Assembly (NCBI GenBank): GCA_036277115.1
Contig: DASUNM010000021.1
Location: forward strand, 496,001 to 560,000
DNA from: Pyrinomonadaceae bacterium
Lineage (GTDB): Bacteria > Acidobacteriota > Blastocatellia > Pyrinomonadales > Pyrinomonadaceae
Direction: 5' to 3'
DNA length: 64,000 bases
Notes under the pieces: generated by a model
What the model was told of the DNA's origin: nothing
Seen by the model: only the letters and a program-made list of their open reading frames with translations
Database searches by the model: none
In this document: piece after piece, positions 8,770 to 18,483 of the stretch
Layout of the letters: each line of letters opens with the position of its first letter
Position numbering within the stretch: the stretch's first letter is position 1
Translations under genes and position numbers: made by a program

Positions 8770-10653
8770 ATGACAGTTCATTCCGAATTGAACATCACCT
8801 GCACCACGCGACTAGTTCTCGCGTCGATATTCCTGGCTGCGGCGTGGGTAAGCGCGGCCGGTCAAAACACAAACCTTTTTCCCGGCAGCGGCAACGCCGG
8901 AATCGGGACGACCAGCCCGGGAGACGCCTTGCAGATTGTGAAGGACAACGGCGGGCTGACGCTCGATACCGCGACGTCCGGCACCATTGTTCCGGTATTC
9001 CGGTTTTCTACAACAGGTACCGGAAGGGCTTCAATTCAATATCGTCCTGACTTGCCCGGTCTGGCCTTTCAAACCGGAGGTATAGCGTATCCAGCGCAGA
9101 GTCGCATGGTGCTAACCGACAGCGGCAACTTCGGCATTGGAACGACGAATCCGGCAGTCAAGCTGCATAGTCAGTTAAGCAGTCCTAATACAGGCACACC
9201 CACCGGTTCTGACATGGGAATGTTCATAAACAATTCAAATACCACGGCTAATAACTATGCCTTGATCGGATTCGGAAACGCGCTCCCACAGTTTCAAGCG
9301 GCAATTGGATCTATCAATCTTGCTTCAGGAGCAAACGCGGGCGGTCATTTGGTATTCCATACCAGGCCCACTGCAGGTGCTACCGCAGAGAGAATGCGCA
9401 TTGACTCTAGCGGCAAAGTCGGGATCGGCACGACCGCCCCTGGGGGAAAACTTCACATTTACGATCTTACCGCCGGCGTTGAGTTGATTGGGCGAATTCA
9501 ACACGCCGACGACAGCAGCGCTTCCTCGAATTCAATCTGGCGAGTCATCTCCGGCGACCTGGCAACTTCCAAGCTTGAATTTACCTCTAGCAGTTTCTGG
9601 CGGGCAGCTATCTGGTCGGGAGCTAACAAGGATTTGCAGTTCTATACGGGTGGCCCAGCGTCAGCCGCAACTGAGCGCATGAGAATTCTCGACACCGGCA
9701 CGATCGGCATCGGCCTATCCAATCCAAATCCTTCATACAAGCTTGACGTAAACGGCGCCATTAACGCGACTGCTCTCAACGTCAACGGGTCGCCCATTAT
9801 CAACACCCAGTGGGCGAACGGCAGCGGCAACATTAATTACACGAGCGGCAACGTCGGCATTGGGACTTCGAACCCGCAGCGAACGCTGGATCTTGGCACC
9901 TCGGGACAGCTAACGTTCGGCAACAGCGGTTACAGCTCCACGGCTTCACCCGGTTTCTTCTGGGCCGCAGATAACGTTAACTACGGAATCTACAAATCGG
10001 CGGGGTCATGGAGCGCGCCGAACTACCAGCAGCTAACCGTAAACTTTCAGACCGGCATCGTTATTGATGGGGGTAGCGCATACGGCAAGAGTGGCACCGT
10101 ACTGCAACCGAATGGCGGCAACGTTGGCATCGGCACGAATGCGCCGACTGAAAAATTAGAGATCAATGGCAATCTAAAATTATCGGGAACTGGCAACCTC
10201 AACGCGACGGGAACAATTGAAGCCGGCAACATCAAGGCTAAGTACCAGGACCTCGCCGAATGGGTACCATCGTCTGAACAACTTGCCGCGGGTACCGTCG
10301 TAGTTCTCGACACAACCAAATCCAATCAAGTCATTGCTTCAGCGCAGGCATACGACACGCGCGTAGCGGGAGTGATCTCGGCACAGCCCGGCATCACTTT
10401 GGGTGAAGGCGGCGAGGGCAAAGTTCTGGTCGCCACGACCGGCCGAGTGCGCATGAAAGTTGATGCGTCACGCGGCGCAATACAGATCGGCGATCTGCTC
10501 GTAACGAGTGACATCGCCGGTGTCGCGATGAAATCAGACGCAGTCAATCTCGGTGGCGTTCAGATTCATCGCCCCGGCACCATCATCGGCAAGGCACTCG
10601 AACCTCTTGCCAAAGGTAAGGGCGAGATTCTGGTGTTGCTGAGCTTGCAGTAG
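8770..10653 (+). CDS. Secreted fibre-like protein with GIGTTxP repeats, paralogue
   Basis: A 627-residue paralogue of the preceding gene. A signal peptide (about 1-31) is followed by six GIGTTxP-type motifs (for example NAGIGTTSP, KVGIGTTAP, NVGIGTSNP). Its C-terminal domain (KYQDLAEWVPSSEQLAAGTV onward) is nearly the same as in the first copy, while the middle regions differ. So the ends are conserved and the shaft varies, as expected for fibres that diversify in binding. GAAAGAGG before the ATG supports the start. Intergenic gaps of about 56 bp on both sides suggest one operon with the RHS gene. Confidence 0.8.
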   Translation: MTVHSELNITCTTRLVLASIFLAAAWVSAAGQNTNLFPGSGNAGIGTTSPGDALQIVKDNGGLTLDTATSGTIVPVFRFSTTGTGRASIQYRPDLPGLAFQTGGIAYPAQSRMVLTDSGNFGIGTTNPAVKLHSQLSSPNTGTPTGSDMGMFINNSNTTANNYALIGFGNALPQFQAAIGSINLASGANAGGHLVFHTRPTAGATAERMRIDSSGKVGIGTTAPGGKLHIYDLTAGVELIGRIQHADDSSASSNSIWRVISGDLATSKLEFTSSSFWRAAIWSGANKDLQFYTGGPASAATERMRILDTGTIGIGLSNPNPSYKLDVNGAINATALNVNGSPIINTQWANGSGNINYTSGNVGIGTSNPQRTLDLGTSGQLTFGNSGYSSTASPGFFWAADNVNYGIYKSAGSWSAPNYQQLTVNFQTGIVIDGGSAYGKSGTVLQPNGGNVGIGTNAPTEKLEINGNLKLSGTGNLNATGTIEAGNIKAKYQDLAEWVPSSEQLAAGTVVVLDTTKSNQVIASAQAYDTRVAGVISAQPGITLGEGGEGKVLVATTGRVRMKVDASRGAIQIGDLLVTSDIAGVAMKSDAVNLGGVQIHRPGTIIGKALEPLAKGKGEILVLLSLQ

Positions 10654-10708
10654 TTACCAGGAATTCCCTACAACTCGCGGAAATTCGCACTTAAGCGTAG
10701 GAGTCATT

Positions 10709-13700
10709 ATGTCACTGCATCTGTTGTTAAGAACAACCAAATCACTCTCGCTTGAAAGAAAAGCGGCAGCTCGTTCTTTCGAGCGAAGTGCCTTAATGCC
10801 GGCCGTTTTCTTGCTCTTCACAGTTGAGTTAATCCTGCTAACACTGCCGGTTCTCAGTAGCGCGCAGTCGATCCAGTACACGCATAACAAGCCGGACCAA
10901 GCGCTGCGGAGTGCCATGACAGTAGACCCGTCGACGCTGGCGTTGAGCATTGAGGTCCCAATTGGCAATTATCCAGGACGTGGGGGCACAGGTGTGCCTA
11001 TAAGTTTGTCTTACTCTTCCAAGCAGTGGCGCATTGCTTACGAGGAATCATGGCTGAGCAATGGCGGCTTACTGCGCACGGAATCTATTCCAATGTTCAG
11101 CGAGTGGGCCAAAGCGGGCTGGACCACATCTGCCGATATTCCAATCATAGAGTGGACGGGTCAGAGCCAGCACTACAACAGCGATGGTACTCCTTTCTGC
11201 GGCGACTGTGGGGACTCCGGCGGTTATTACATCAACCGGATTCAAGTACACATGCCAGGCGGGTCGTCCCACGAACTAAGGATTAATGACACGCCCACAA
11301 CCTCGCCGGCAACTGCAGGTATATATTATTCAGTAGACGGTTCGAACCTGCGCTACGACGCATCATCCTATACCGACGGCATCCTTTACATGCCTGACGG
11401 CGCGCGTTATGTCTTGAGCAGCACGAATGCCCAGTTTATCGATCGCAATGGCAACACGCTTAGTTACAGTGCGTCGAGTCGGCAATGGACTGATACTCAG
11501 GGCCGGGTTCTGGATGTGCCACTGCCTGCGACACCGAGCGCTAATACCTATACTTACAACATCCCCTCAACCACCAGCACCCCCGCCTCATACAGTGTGC
11601 GCTGGAGCACGCTTGAAAATGCGTTGACGAACCCCAGCGATGAATTGCACTACAAGACTAATATGACCTTTGGACTCGGTGAGACCTGGAACCCGCGTTC
11701 GCCAGGATTGTTCATCGGCGATGGCGCAAGCCGCCTCTACGACGGTCCGGGATTTCCCGCTTCGGTAAAATTCAACCCCATCGTGCTGGCCGAAATCATA
11801 CTGCCCAATGGCCAGCATTACCTGTTCACATACAATGTTTTTGCCGAGATCACGAAGGTTGTATATCCCACCGGCGCGTACGAGCGGTTCGATCATGCAG
11901 CAGTATCGGGGGCGAGCTTTTTAGAGACGCCTTATGATCAGGGTAATCGGGGAGTGGTTGATCGATGGCTCAGCCCAACCGGAGCAAGCGCGGATGAAGT
12001 TCACTGGCACTATGCCGCTGCCAAAAGCAATTTTGTACTAACCGTCAGCACCACTGCTCCCGACAAAACTGTCAATGAACAACTGATAAGAGCGGAAACT
12101 TCTCAAGGCTATGACAAATTTGGATTTGGGTGGGCAGAGTTGAGCCTGCCCTTTGAAGAACGTCTGTTAGAGCCAGCCCCGCCGATCGCCGGTGGCGCAA
12201 TGCTTAGACGAACACTCAGCCACTGGACAACTTCGGGACCAACTTCAGGAGGTTGGGCCACGGCGGCCCGCAACCCGCGAGTGACAAAGCAGGTACACAT
12301 CCTGCTGGATACAGGAACAAGTAACGCCCTTACTTCCACCACTACGATGTCCTACGACGATGATTTGAATGTCATCGCAACGAATCATTACGACTTCACG
12401 TCAATCAGCCAAAGCAGCGCACAAACATTGGCGATCGGATCAATTTCCCCGGGATCGCTGCTACGCTCTGAGGAAGCTACCTATCTGGTAAACGATTCAG
12501 GCATCAGCTCAAGTACCCGCGCCGCCTACCGTGATCGGAATCTGCTGCGCCTGCCGACCTCCACTCGGGTGACGATAGGGTCAACCATCGCGGCCCAGTC
12601 ACAGACAAGTTATGACGAGGTGGGTACTTATCCGCTATTAACGTACGGCGGCGCCATCGGCGGCTGGACAGATCCGGGAACCAATCTGCGCGGGCTCCCG
12701 ACGACCACAGGCGTTTGGTTGAACACTACCAACAGCTATCGGCAATCACATGTGCAGTATGACCAATTTGGAAACGTGAGAAACATTTGGGACGCGAAAG
12801 GCAATCAGTCTCAGCTGACTTACTCGAGCGGCTATTCATATGCCTATCAAACTACCGCCACTACAGCCGTGCCGGATCCAACGGGTGAACATGGTTCAAC
12901 GACCGCTCTGATCACGACTGCGGAATACAACGCCAACACCGGATTGATGACTTCACTTACTGACGCCAACGGGAAAACCACCAGCTATGCCTACGACTCA
13001 GCTAATCGGCCCGCGACGATCACGCGACCGAGCGGCGGCGGATCGACCAGCTATGCTTACGGCGATTTACCCGGCGACCTCTATGTGAGGACTCAAACGT
13101 CGCTCGACTCTACCCGAGTGGTAGAGGTTTACCAGTACTACGATAAATTAGGCAGGCCCTGTCGCTCGTTTTTGAACGAAGGCAGCACCTACCTGACGAA
13201 GGACATCCAGTACGATTTGATGGGCCGGTCATGGCGGACGTCGAATCCTTATCGCACTACGAGTCTGAATGCGGCCATCAATCCAGAGAATCACTGGACG
13301 ACGAATGCTCACGACTATCTGGGGCGCGTCACTTCGGTAACCACGCCGGATGGCGCCCAGTTCACCAACGCTTACACCGGAAGCACCTCGACCCCACTTG
13401 GATCGATGGTGACAGTCACCGATCAAGCCGGGAAGCTTAGACGCACTCTTACGGATGCCCTGGGACGATTGGCGCGAGTTGACGAGCCCGATAAGATCAC
13501 AGGCGCCCTGGACGATGGCAATGGCGCTCCGATACAGCCCACGAATTACACGTACGATCTACTGGGGAATCTGTTGGAAGTCACCCAAGGTTCGCAGACC
13601 CGCACCTTCACGTACAACTCATTGGCGCAACTTACTTCAGCAACCAATCCCGAGAGCGGGACGATCTGCTATGGCACCGTCACTGCCGGTCAGTGCCAGG

Positions 13701-16318
13701 CAAATGGATACGATGCCAACGGCAACCTCCTTTTCAAGACCGACGCGCGCGGAGTGCGGGCAACCTTTGCTTACGACAACCTGAATCGCGTGACCAGCCG
13801 CACCTATTCAGACAGCACACCCACAGTAACCTACGTGTACGACTCTGGGGCCATTAGTAATGGCAACGGCCGTCTGGCTTCGGTTAGCTCCAGTGTGTCC
13901 GCTTACAGCTACAGCGGCTACGACGCGAGGGGCCGTGCTCTCGGTGCGACCCAGACGATCGGGGCACAGAGTTACTTGATCGGCTACACATACGATCTCG
14001 CGGGACATGTAAAGACGATGACCTACCCGTCAGGTCATTCAGTTACCTACAATTACGATGGCGCCGGGAGATTGGCTGACAAGGACGCCCAGAACCTCGC
14101 GTTCACGGGAAATCTTGGTCAAGGAGGAGCGCCGCGGACGTACGCCAGCGGCCTAAGCTATTCGACGTTCGGTGGCTTGCAGGAAGAGAAGCTCGGAACC
14201 ACGACACCGATCTATCACAAGCAACGCTACAACGTTCGCGGGCAACTCTGGGATTTGCGCGCCAGCACAGTTTCGTTTGCGACCGATCCGGCCAACGGCG
14301 ACCGTGGCGCCATTGTGAATTATTACAGCAGCAACTTTGTTCAGGGTGGAAGCGGCACGGACAATAACGGAAACCTTCTGCGGCAGGAGAACTACATTCC
14401 CGGTAACAGCTTTTTCCAGGACAGGTTCGCCTACGACGCGCTGAATCGCCTGACTTCAGTCAGCGAGAAACTCAACGGGACCGGCAACGACACATTCAAG
14501 CAAACGTACTTCTATGATCGCTACGGCAATCGCCGTATTGACACTAATACAAGTCAAACTTTTGGCGGTGTTAACAATCTTAACTTCGAACTAGAGACAG
14601 GTACGAACCGGCTGTATGCGCCGGGCGACTTGGCTTTGGCCGAATCTTCCCGAAGCATGCGGTACGATGCCGGGGGGAATCTCTGGAAAGATACTTACAG
14701 TGGCGCGGTAACCGGACAGCAGGCGATCGAACGTCTCTACGACGCCGAGAATCGGATGACGAAAGAGACCCAATCAGGTAACTACGTCGCCGGAGAATAT
14801 TTTTACGATGGTGACGGCCGCCGGGTGAAGCGGAAAGTCGGCGGATTTGAGACATGGCAGGTTTATGGCCTCGGCGGCGAGTTGCTGGCGGAATATACGT
14901 CGAACGGAACCCAGCTCTCCAAAGAGTATGGCTATCGCAACGACGAGTTGTTGGTTACCGCGACAGTGACGGTTGGTTCGGGCGGAAGTGCGTTCACCTT
15001 TACCGACCATCCTTTGGTTGTGGGAACATCAGTCGTTAAGGCTGCGCATCTTAACGAATTAAGAACGGCCATCAATCAAGCGCGCGTCCATGCCGGACTT
15101 CAGCCGGCCAGCTGGGCTGAATCAATCACGGCGGGCGTCACAACGATCAAAGCGTCGCATGTAACTGAGTTACGTACGCAATTGGATGAAGCGCGGATGG
15201 AGCTGGCACTTTCAACCGGTGGCTATACAGACCCGGCGTTGGCGAACGGTTACGATATCAAGGCTGCCCACATCTCTGAACTCCGCACGAAGGCCAATGA
15301 AGCACTTACGGCCGGAAGCGGCACTAGTGTCGATCTCCGTTGGCTCGTTTCAGATCACCTGGGCACGCCGCGGATGGTATTCGATCAGACGGGATCGCTG
15401 GCCAATGCTTCACGGCATGATTATTTGCCGTTTGGTGAAGAGGTGCCGTCGAATTTGCGTACGGGTGTTCCCGGCTACCCTGCCGGTGACAACGTGCGCC
15501 AAAAGTTCACCTCTAAAGAGCGGGACAGCGAGACCGAGCTCGACTTCTTCGAAGCACGTTACTATTCGAGTACGCAAGGCAGGTTTTTGTCTGTCGATCC
15601 GCTGTTAGCAAGCGCCGAGCGACAAATTCCGCAAAGTTGGAATCGTTACACATACGCGCTCAACAGTCCCCTTATGTACATTGATCCGACCGGCGAAATC
15701 TGGGTAAGGTCTTCCGACGGAAAACATATTGTCTGGTTTTCACAAGAGCGTTGGGACAACGAAATCTCCAAGGCCCGCGACGCAAACGGGAACCCTTTGT
15801 ACACGCCTTTAACGGCGAGTGAAATGGAATTCAACACGAACTACGGGCGGGTTAGGCTAAATCCAAATGGGCCTGATCGGAACGCTCCGGCCGGTTCCGA
15901 CGCGTATTATGGGTTTTCGATTGTTGGGCAAAATCAAACTGAGTACAGCGTAGCACTCGCCACTGGCCTAACTATAGCGGCTAGACGTGGCGGCAGAGGT
16001 AACGCATATTTATTTCTTGGTACCGCTGTCATTGCGACGATATGGGCACTCGGCGAGCCTGTGAATCAAGGACTGCCGATTGTCGATCCTAATTTTTACA
16101 GCCAGGGCGATAGAGACGCGAGAAAGGCCAACCCTGATCGCGTGGAAGCAGCGCGGCAGTTGCTTGAACAGTTGAAGCAAGAACTTGCAAAGGCGAATTC
16201 GAAACCGAACAAATCACCAGACGATAAAAAGCTGGTTGAAAAAATAAAGGCCGCCATTCGAAAGCAGCTTGACCGCATGAAAAAGTCGGAATCCCACGGC
16301 AGAAAGGGCAAGCGCTAG
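10709..16318 (+). CDS. Giant exported RHS/YD-repeat protein with variable C-terminus
   Basis: An 1869-residue RHS protein. A late N-terminal hydrophobic segment (about 30-52) suggests export. Dozens of YD-type repeats (YDxxGN, YDALNRL) form the expected hollow shell. The RHS core end is clear: SDHLGTPRMVFD, then ARYYSSTQGRFLSVDPL starting at Ala1616. A non-YD insert of about 110 residues (roughly 1431-1541) holds three ~36-residue repeats, each with KA(A/S)HxxELRT. After the core, about 215 residues form a variable tip with a possible membrane segment and a very Lys-rich end. In polymorphic toxins this position carries the effector, but I recognise no toxin fold. TAGGAG supports the start. 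Confidence 0.88.
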   Translation: MSLHLLLRTTKSLSLERKAAARSFERSALMPAVFLLFTVELILLTLPVLSSAQSIQYTHNKPDQALRSAMTVDPSTLALSIEVPIGNYPGRGGTGVPISLSYSSKQWRIAYEESWLSNGGLLRTESIPMFSEWAKAGWTTSADIPIIEWTGQSQHYNSDGTPFCGDCGDSGGYYINRIQVHMPGGSSHELRINDTPTTSPATAGIYYSVDGSNLRYDASSYTDGILYMPDGARYVLSSTNAQFIDRNGNTLSYSASSRQWTDTQGRVLDVPLPATPSANTYTYNIPSTTSTPASYSVRWSTLENALTNPSDELHYKTNMTFGLGETWNPRSPGLFIGDGASRLYDGPGFPASVKFNPIVLAEIILPNGQHYLFTYNVFAEITKVVYPTGAYERFDHAAVSGASFLETPYDQGNRGVVDRWLSPTGASADEVHWHYAAAKSNFVLTVSTTAPDKTVNEQLIRAETSQGYDKFGFGWAELSLPFEERLLEPAPPIAGGAMLRRTLSHWTTSGPTSGGWATAARNPRVTKQVHILLDTGTSNALTSTTTMSYDDDLNVIATNHYDFTSISQSSAQTLAIGSISPGSLLRSEEATYLVNDSGISSSTRAAYRDRNLLRLPTSTRVTIGSTIAAQSQTSYDEVGTYPLLTYGGAIGGWTDPGTNLRGLPTTTGVWLNTTNSYRQSHVQYDQFGNVRNIWDAKGNQSQLTYSSGYSYAYQTTATTAVPDPTGEHGSTTALITTAEYNANTGLMTSLTDANGKTTSYAYDSANRPATITRPSGGGSTSYAYGDLPGDLYVRTQTSLDSTRVVEVYQYYDKLGRPCRSFLNEGSTYLTKDIQYDLMGRSWRTSNPYRTTSLNAAINPENHWTTNAHDYLGRVTSVTTPDGAQFTNAYTGSTSTPLGSMVTVTDQAGKLRRTLTDALGRLARVDEPDKITGALDDGNGAPIQPTNYTYDLLGNLLEVTQGSQTRTFTYNSLAQLTSATNPESGTICYGTVTAGQCQANGYDANGNLLFKTDARGVRATFAYDNLNRVTSRTYSDSTPTVTYVYDSGAISNGNGRLASVSSSVSAYSYSGYDARGRALGATQTIGAQSYLIGYTYDLAGHVKTMTYPSGHSVTYNYDGAGRLADKDAQNLAFTGNLGQGGAPRTYASGLSYSTFGGLQEEKLGTTTPIYHKQRYNVRGQLWDLRASTVSFATDPANGDRGAIVNYYSSNFVQGGSGTDNNGNLLRQENYIPGNSFFQDRFAYDALNRLTSVSEKLNGTGNDTFKQTYFYDRYGNRRIDTNTSQTFGGVNNLNFELETGTNRLYAPGDLALAESSRSMRYDAGGNLWKDTYSGAVTGQQAIERLYDAENRMTKETQSGNYVAGEYFYDGDGRRVKRKVGGFETWQVYGLGGELLAEYTSNGTQLSKEYGYRNDELLVTATVTVGSGGSAFTFTDHPLVVGTSVVKAAHLNELRTAINQARVHAGLQPASWAESITAGVTTIKASHVTELRTQLDEARMELALSTGGYTDPALANGYDIKAAHISELRTKANEALTAGSGTSVDLRWLVSDHLGTPRMVFDQTGSLANASRHDYLPFGEEVPSNLRTGVPGYPAGDNVRQKFTSKERDSETELDFFEARYYSSTQGRFLSVDPLLASAERQIPQSWNRYTYALNSPLMYIDPTGEIWVRSSDGKHIVWFSQERWDNEISKARDANGNPLYTPLTASEMEFNTNYGRVRLNPNGPDRNAPAGSDAYYGFSIVGQNQTEYSVALATGLTIAARRGGRGNAYLFLGTAVIATIWALGEPVNQGLPIVDPNFYSQGDRDARKANPDRVEAARQLLEQLKQELAKANSKPNKSPDDKKLVEKIKAAIRKQLDRMKKSESHGRKGKR

Positions 16319-16352
16319 AGATGTCGGTAAAGACTTAACACTGGAGCAAAAC

Positions 16353-16622
16353 ATGGCCCTCTATACGTTTTTTTTTGAATTTCGCAATGGTACTTATATT
16401 TCGCAGATTCGCGCCCGAAACTACTTGGAAGCGCCGAGAATATGGGCCGAAGAGCTCGATCTGCCATCGATACCGAACGCAAATGAAATATTGAGAAGCA
16501 AACTTACTGAGTCACTAGCGTTCGACAAGCCTGTCCGCTTGCAAGGTATACAGCGAACATGGTGCTGCAGTCTGATATACGTGAGCCGGGCGTTACTCCA
16601 CTTTACACAAACTGCCGAGTAG
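16353..16622 (+). CDS. Small protein directly after RHS gene, possible immunity protein
   Basis: An 89-residue soluble protein beginning MALYTFFFEFRNGTYISQ, 34 bp after the RHS stop, with GGAGCA before the ATG. Its position fits an immunity gene for the RHS tip, and small proteins with similar ends occur near polymorphic systems. No catalytic motif is visible. The C-terminal ~20 residues, from WCCSL, look less regular than the rest and may have drifted. The immunity role is inferred from position only. Confidence 0.6.
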   Translation: MALYTFFFEFRNGTYISQIRARNYLEAPRIWAEELDLPSIPNANEILRSKLTESLAFDKPVRLQGIQRTWCCSLIYVSRALLHFTQTAE

Positions 16623-16666
16623 ACCGATTTCCGTTGAGTATCAGTTCCGCGAATCTCAACTCAAAT

Positions 16667-16840
16667 GGGGTCACGCCTTCTCTCAACTCAACTGGGGGTC
16701 AGGCCTTCGATTCTTCAATTCGCGGTGGGTGCCGGCTTTCCGTTTCTCCGCTATCAATCGCGTCGAGTTCGATGAAGCCACTGGAGACTGGTGGAGACTG
16801 GAGCATTATCAAAAAATCGCAGGCCTGACCCCCCTTTTTT
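16667..16840. repeat. MITE/REP-like element with GGGGTCAGGCCT inverted ends
   Basis: GGGGGTCAGGCCT (16694-16706) and its reverse complement (16821-16833) bound about 140 bp. The next inward bases, TCGATTCTT on the left and AAAAAATCGC on the right, also pair in part. A third degenerate half (GGGGTCACGCCTT) lies at 16667-16679. Similar GGGGTCAGG ends are known from REP-like elements next to RAYT transposases in other bacteria. The interior has a short open frame (about 16729-16911) that I cannot assign. The rest of 16623-16897 shows nothing else. Confidence 0.6.
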
Positions 16841-16897
16841 CTTTTACGAACAACATGGCGAACACTTCCCACGAACCTGCGGTTGTGAGGAGACGTA

Positions 16898-17557
16898 ATG
16901 GGAAGCGATAGAAGAGTCCCAACACCGAAAGGAGACGAGCAACTGCTTATGTTTCTCATCATAGGTATTTTGGTAATGGGAAGTTTGACTCCTTCATGCA
17001 GTAACGGCTCAACGAAAGGGTCTGACTATCGGATATCACCGCACGGCCAGAAGGAAATCATGCGAAATCCAATACCTTTGCGAAAAACCGATCAAAACAA
17101 AGGTGAGCGTTGCGGTCCTCGCTACTTCACCGACGTTTCGGGTGACGACGATTACAGTCCGGTGTGTTACGAGCTTCAGTTAAAACTCGTCAAAGCGTCA
17201 TTGGAAGGTGACCTTCAGAAGATGAGAGAGGCGCTTCGTGACGGGGCAAACGTTGAGGGGTCCGTCTACGACTACTACCCGCCATTACAAACTGCTGCGA
17301 TGCAGGGGAAAAATGAGGCAGTTCGTCTACTTATAGAGAATGGGGCGGATCTGAATCGGGTTGCAGAGTTTCAGAATACTCCACTGAACGCCGCTGCTTC
17401 TGGGGGACACACAGAGGTTATCAAGATGCTGGTTATCCAGGGAGCCGACGTCTGTTACAGAAGCTCGGCCGGTACTGCGCGAGAGATTGCTCGGGCAAAG
17501 GGTCATCAGTCGCTAGCCGAGTTGTTGAAGGCCGCAGAATCTACAAAGTGCAAATGA
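16898..17557 (+). CDS. Ankyrin-repeat lipoprotein
   Basis: A 219-residue protein. The hydrophobic segment at about 16-30 ends in a Cys within SLTPSCSNG, a plausible but non-ideal lipobox. About 60 residues with little pattern follow, then three to four ankyrin repeats from residue ~95 (LQTAAMQGKNEAVRLLIENG, then LNAAASGGHTEVIKMLVIQG). Ankyrin repeats bind proteins; the partner is unknown. GAGGAG before the ATG fixes the start. It sits at the end of the RHS cluster and, like other ankyrin proteins near toxin loci, could be an accessory or immunity factor, but this is inference. Confidence 0.8.
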   Translation: MGSDRRVPTPKGDEQLLMFLIIGILVMGSLTPSCSNGSTKGSDYRISPHGQKEIMRNPIPLRKTDQNKGERCGPRYFTDVSGDDDYSPVCYELQLKLVKASLEGDLQKMREALRDGANVEGSVYDYYPPLQTAAMQGKNEAVRLLIENGADLNRVAEFQNTPLNAAASGGHTEVIKMLVIQGADVCYRSSAGTAREIARAKGHQSLAELLKAAESTKCK

Positions 17558-17616
17558 AGACGTGTCTTACCCGACTGCGAAGGATCGCAAAGATACGACC
17601 ACTAAGCCTTGACATC

Positions 17617-18204
17617 TCACCCCTTTTTCGGCGCTGTCCCGGTTACCCGAAAGCTGTTCACCATCGCGTAAGCATCCTTCTGCTTCGCATCATATTGGTC
17701 TTGCGGCATGATGAGGGTGATCAAGCCAATTAAGCCGTTGTGTTGCTCGATGAACGCGTCCCCGTACATTTTGTAGGTGACGCCCTTCACCACCGAGTTG
17801 TATTTGAAATAAAGTCCCAGGCTGCCGTCCTTTTGCGACTTCGAATCGCCCATCTCGAAAGCGTCGAAACTACCCAGGCGTAAGCGGAGAAAGGCCTTGA
17901 GCGTTTCACCGAGTTCCGCTTGCGTATAGACGCGGCTGGGCTCGTAGACGCGCACCACGACGACGCCGTTTTCAGTCGGATCGATGATTGAGACAACTGC
18001 TTCGCCCGCAGCACTGACGTCCGTCACATTCCAATTTCCGGGCCGCGCGAGCGAGAACCAACCGCTTTTGTGATTGTAAGTACTGACGGGACCGAAGACG
18101 ACATCCTGCGTTTTTGGTTGAGCCACGACGCGTTGCGGCAGAACAGCGCCGGCGACGGTCAGGCAAAGCGCCGCTAGGGCCACAAACAAGATTTTGTTCA
18201 TCAT
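17617..18204 (-). CDS. Secreted protein of unknown function
   Basis: A 195-residue protein with a clean signal peptide (MNKILFVALAALCLTVAGA, cleavage near VVAQP) and a soluble domain of about 165 residues containing SGWFSLARPGNWNV and alternating strands and helices. It resembles PsbP/DcrB-like small secreted proteins in length and pattern, but I cannot assign it with confidence. The long frame opens at 18330; AAAGGAG sits just before two adjacent ATGs at 18204 and 18201, and either may be used (18201 has the better spacing). It converges on the ankyrin gene. Confidence 0.75.
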   Translation of the reverse strand: MMNKILFVALAALCLTVAGAVLPQRVVAQPKTQDVVFGPVSTYNHKSGWFSLARPGNWNVTDVSAAGEAVVSIIDPTENGVVVVRVYEPSRVYTQAELGETLKAFLRLRLGSFDAFEMGDSKSQKDGSLGLYFKYNSVVKGVTYKMYGDAFIEQHNGLIGLITLIMPQDQYDAKQKDAYAMVNSFRVTGTAPKKG

Positions 18205-18483
18205 CGCTCCTTTATGAACCAGTTTCGCCACTGCCTGAAGCCGCCGATTAATACTTTTCAAGCGGCGACTTCGGGTGCGAGGCGCGCGCGCCAGGGCATC
18301 GTATCGTGAGAATCCGAAGATCGTCCACAACTTAAATGTGAGAATTCAGCGCGCCCAAAGCCAATGTTTAGACCGTTTTCAAGTTGACAGCCCTAGGTAG
18401 CTTCTGGCTGAATGCCTTTAAATAATTAACCATCTCTCTCCGCTAGTTCGTTGAACGACTGAAGAGGAGCGAAAAACAACAAT

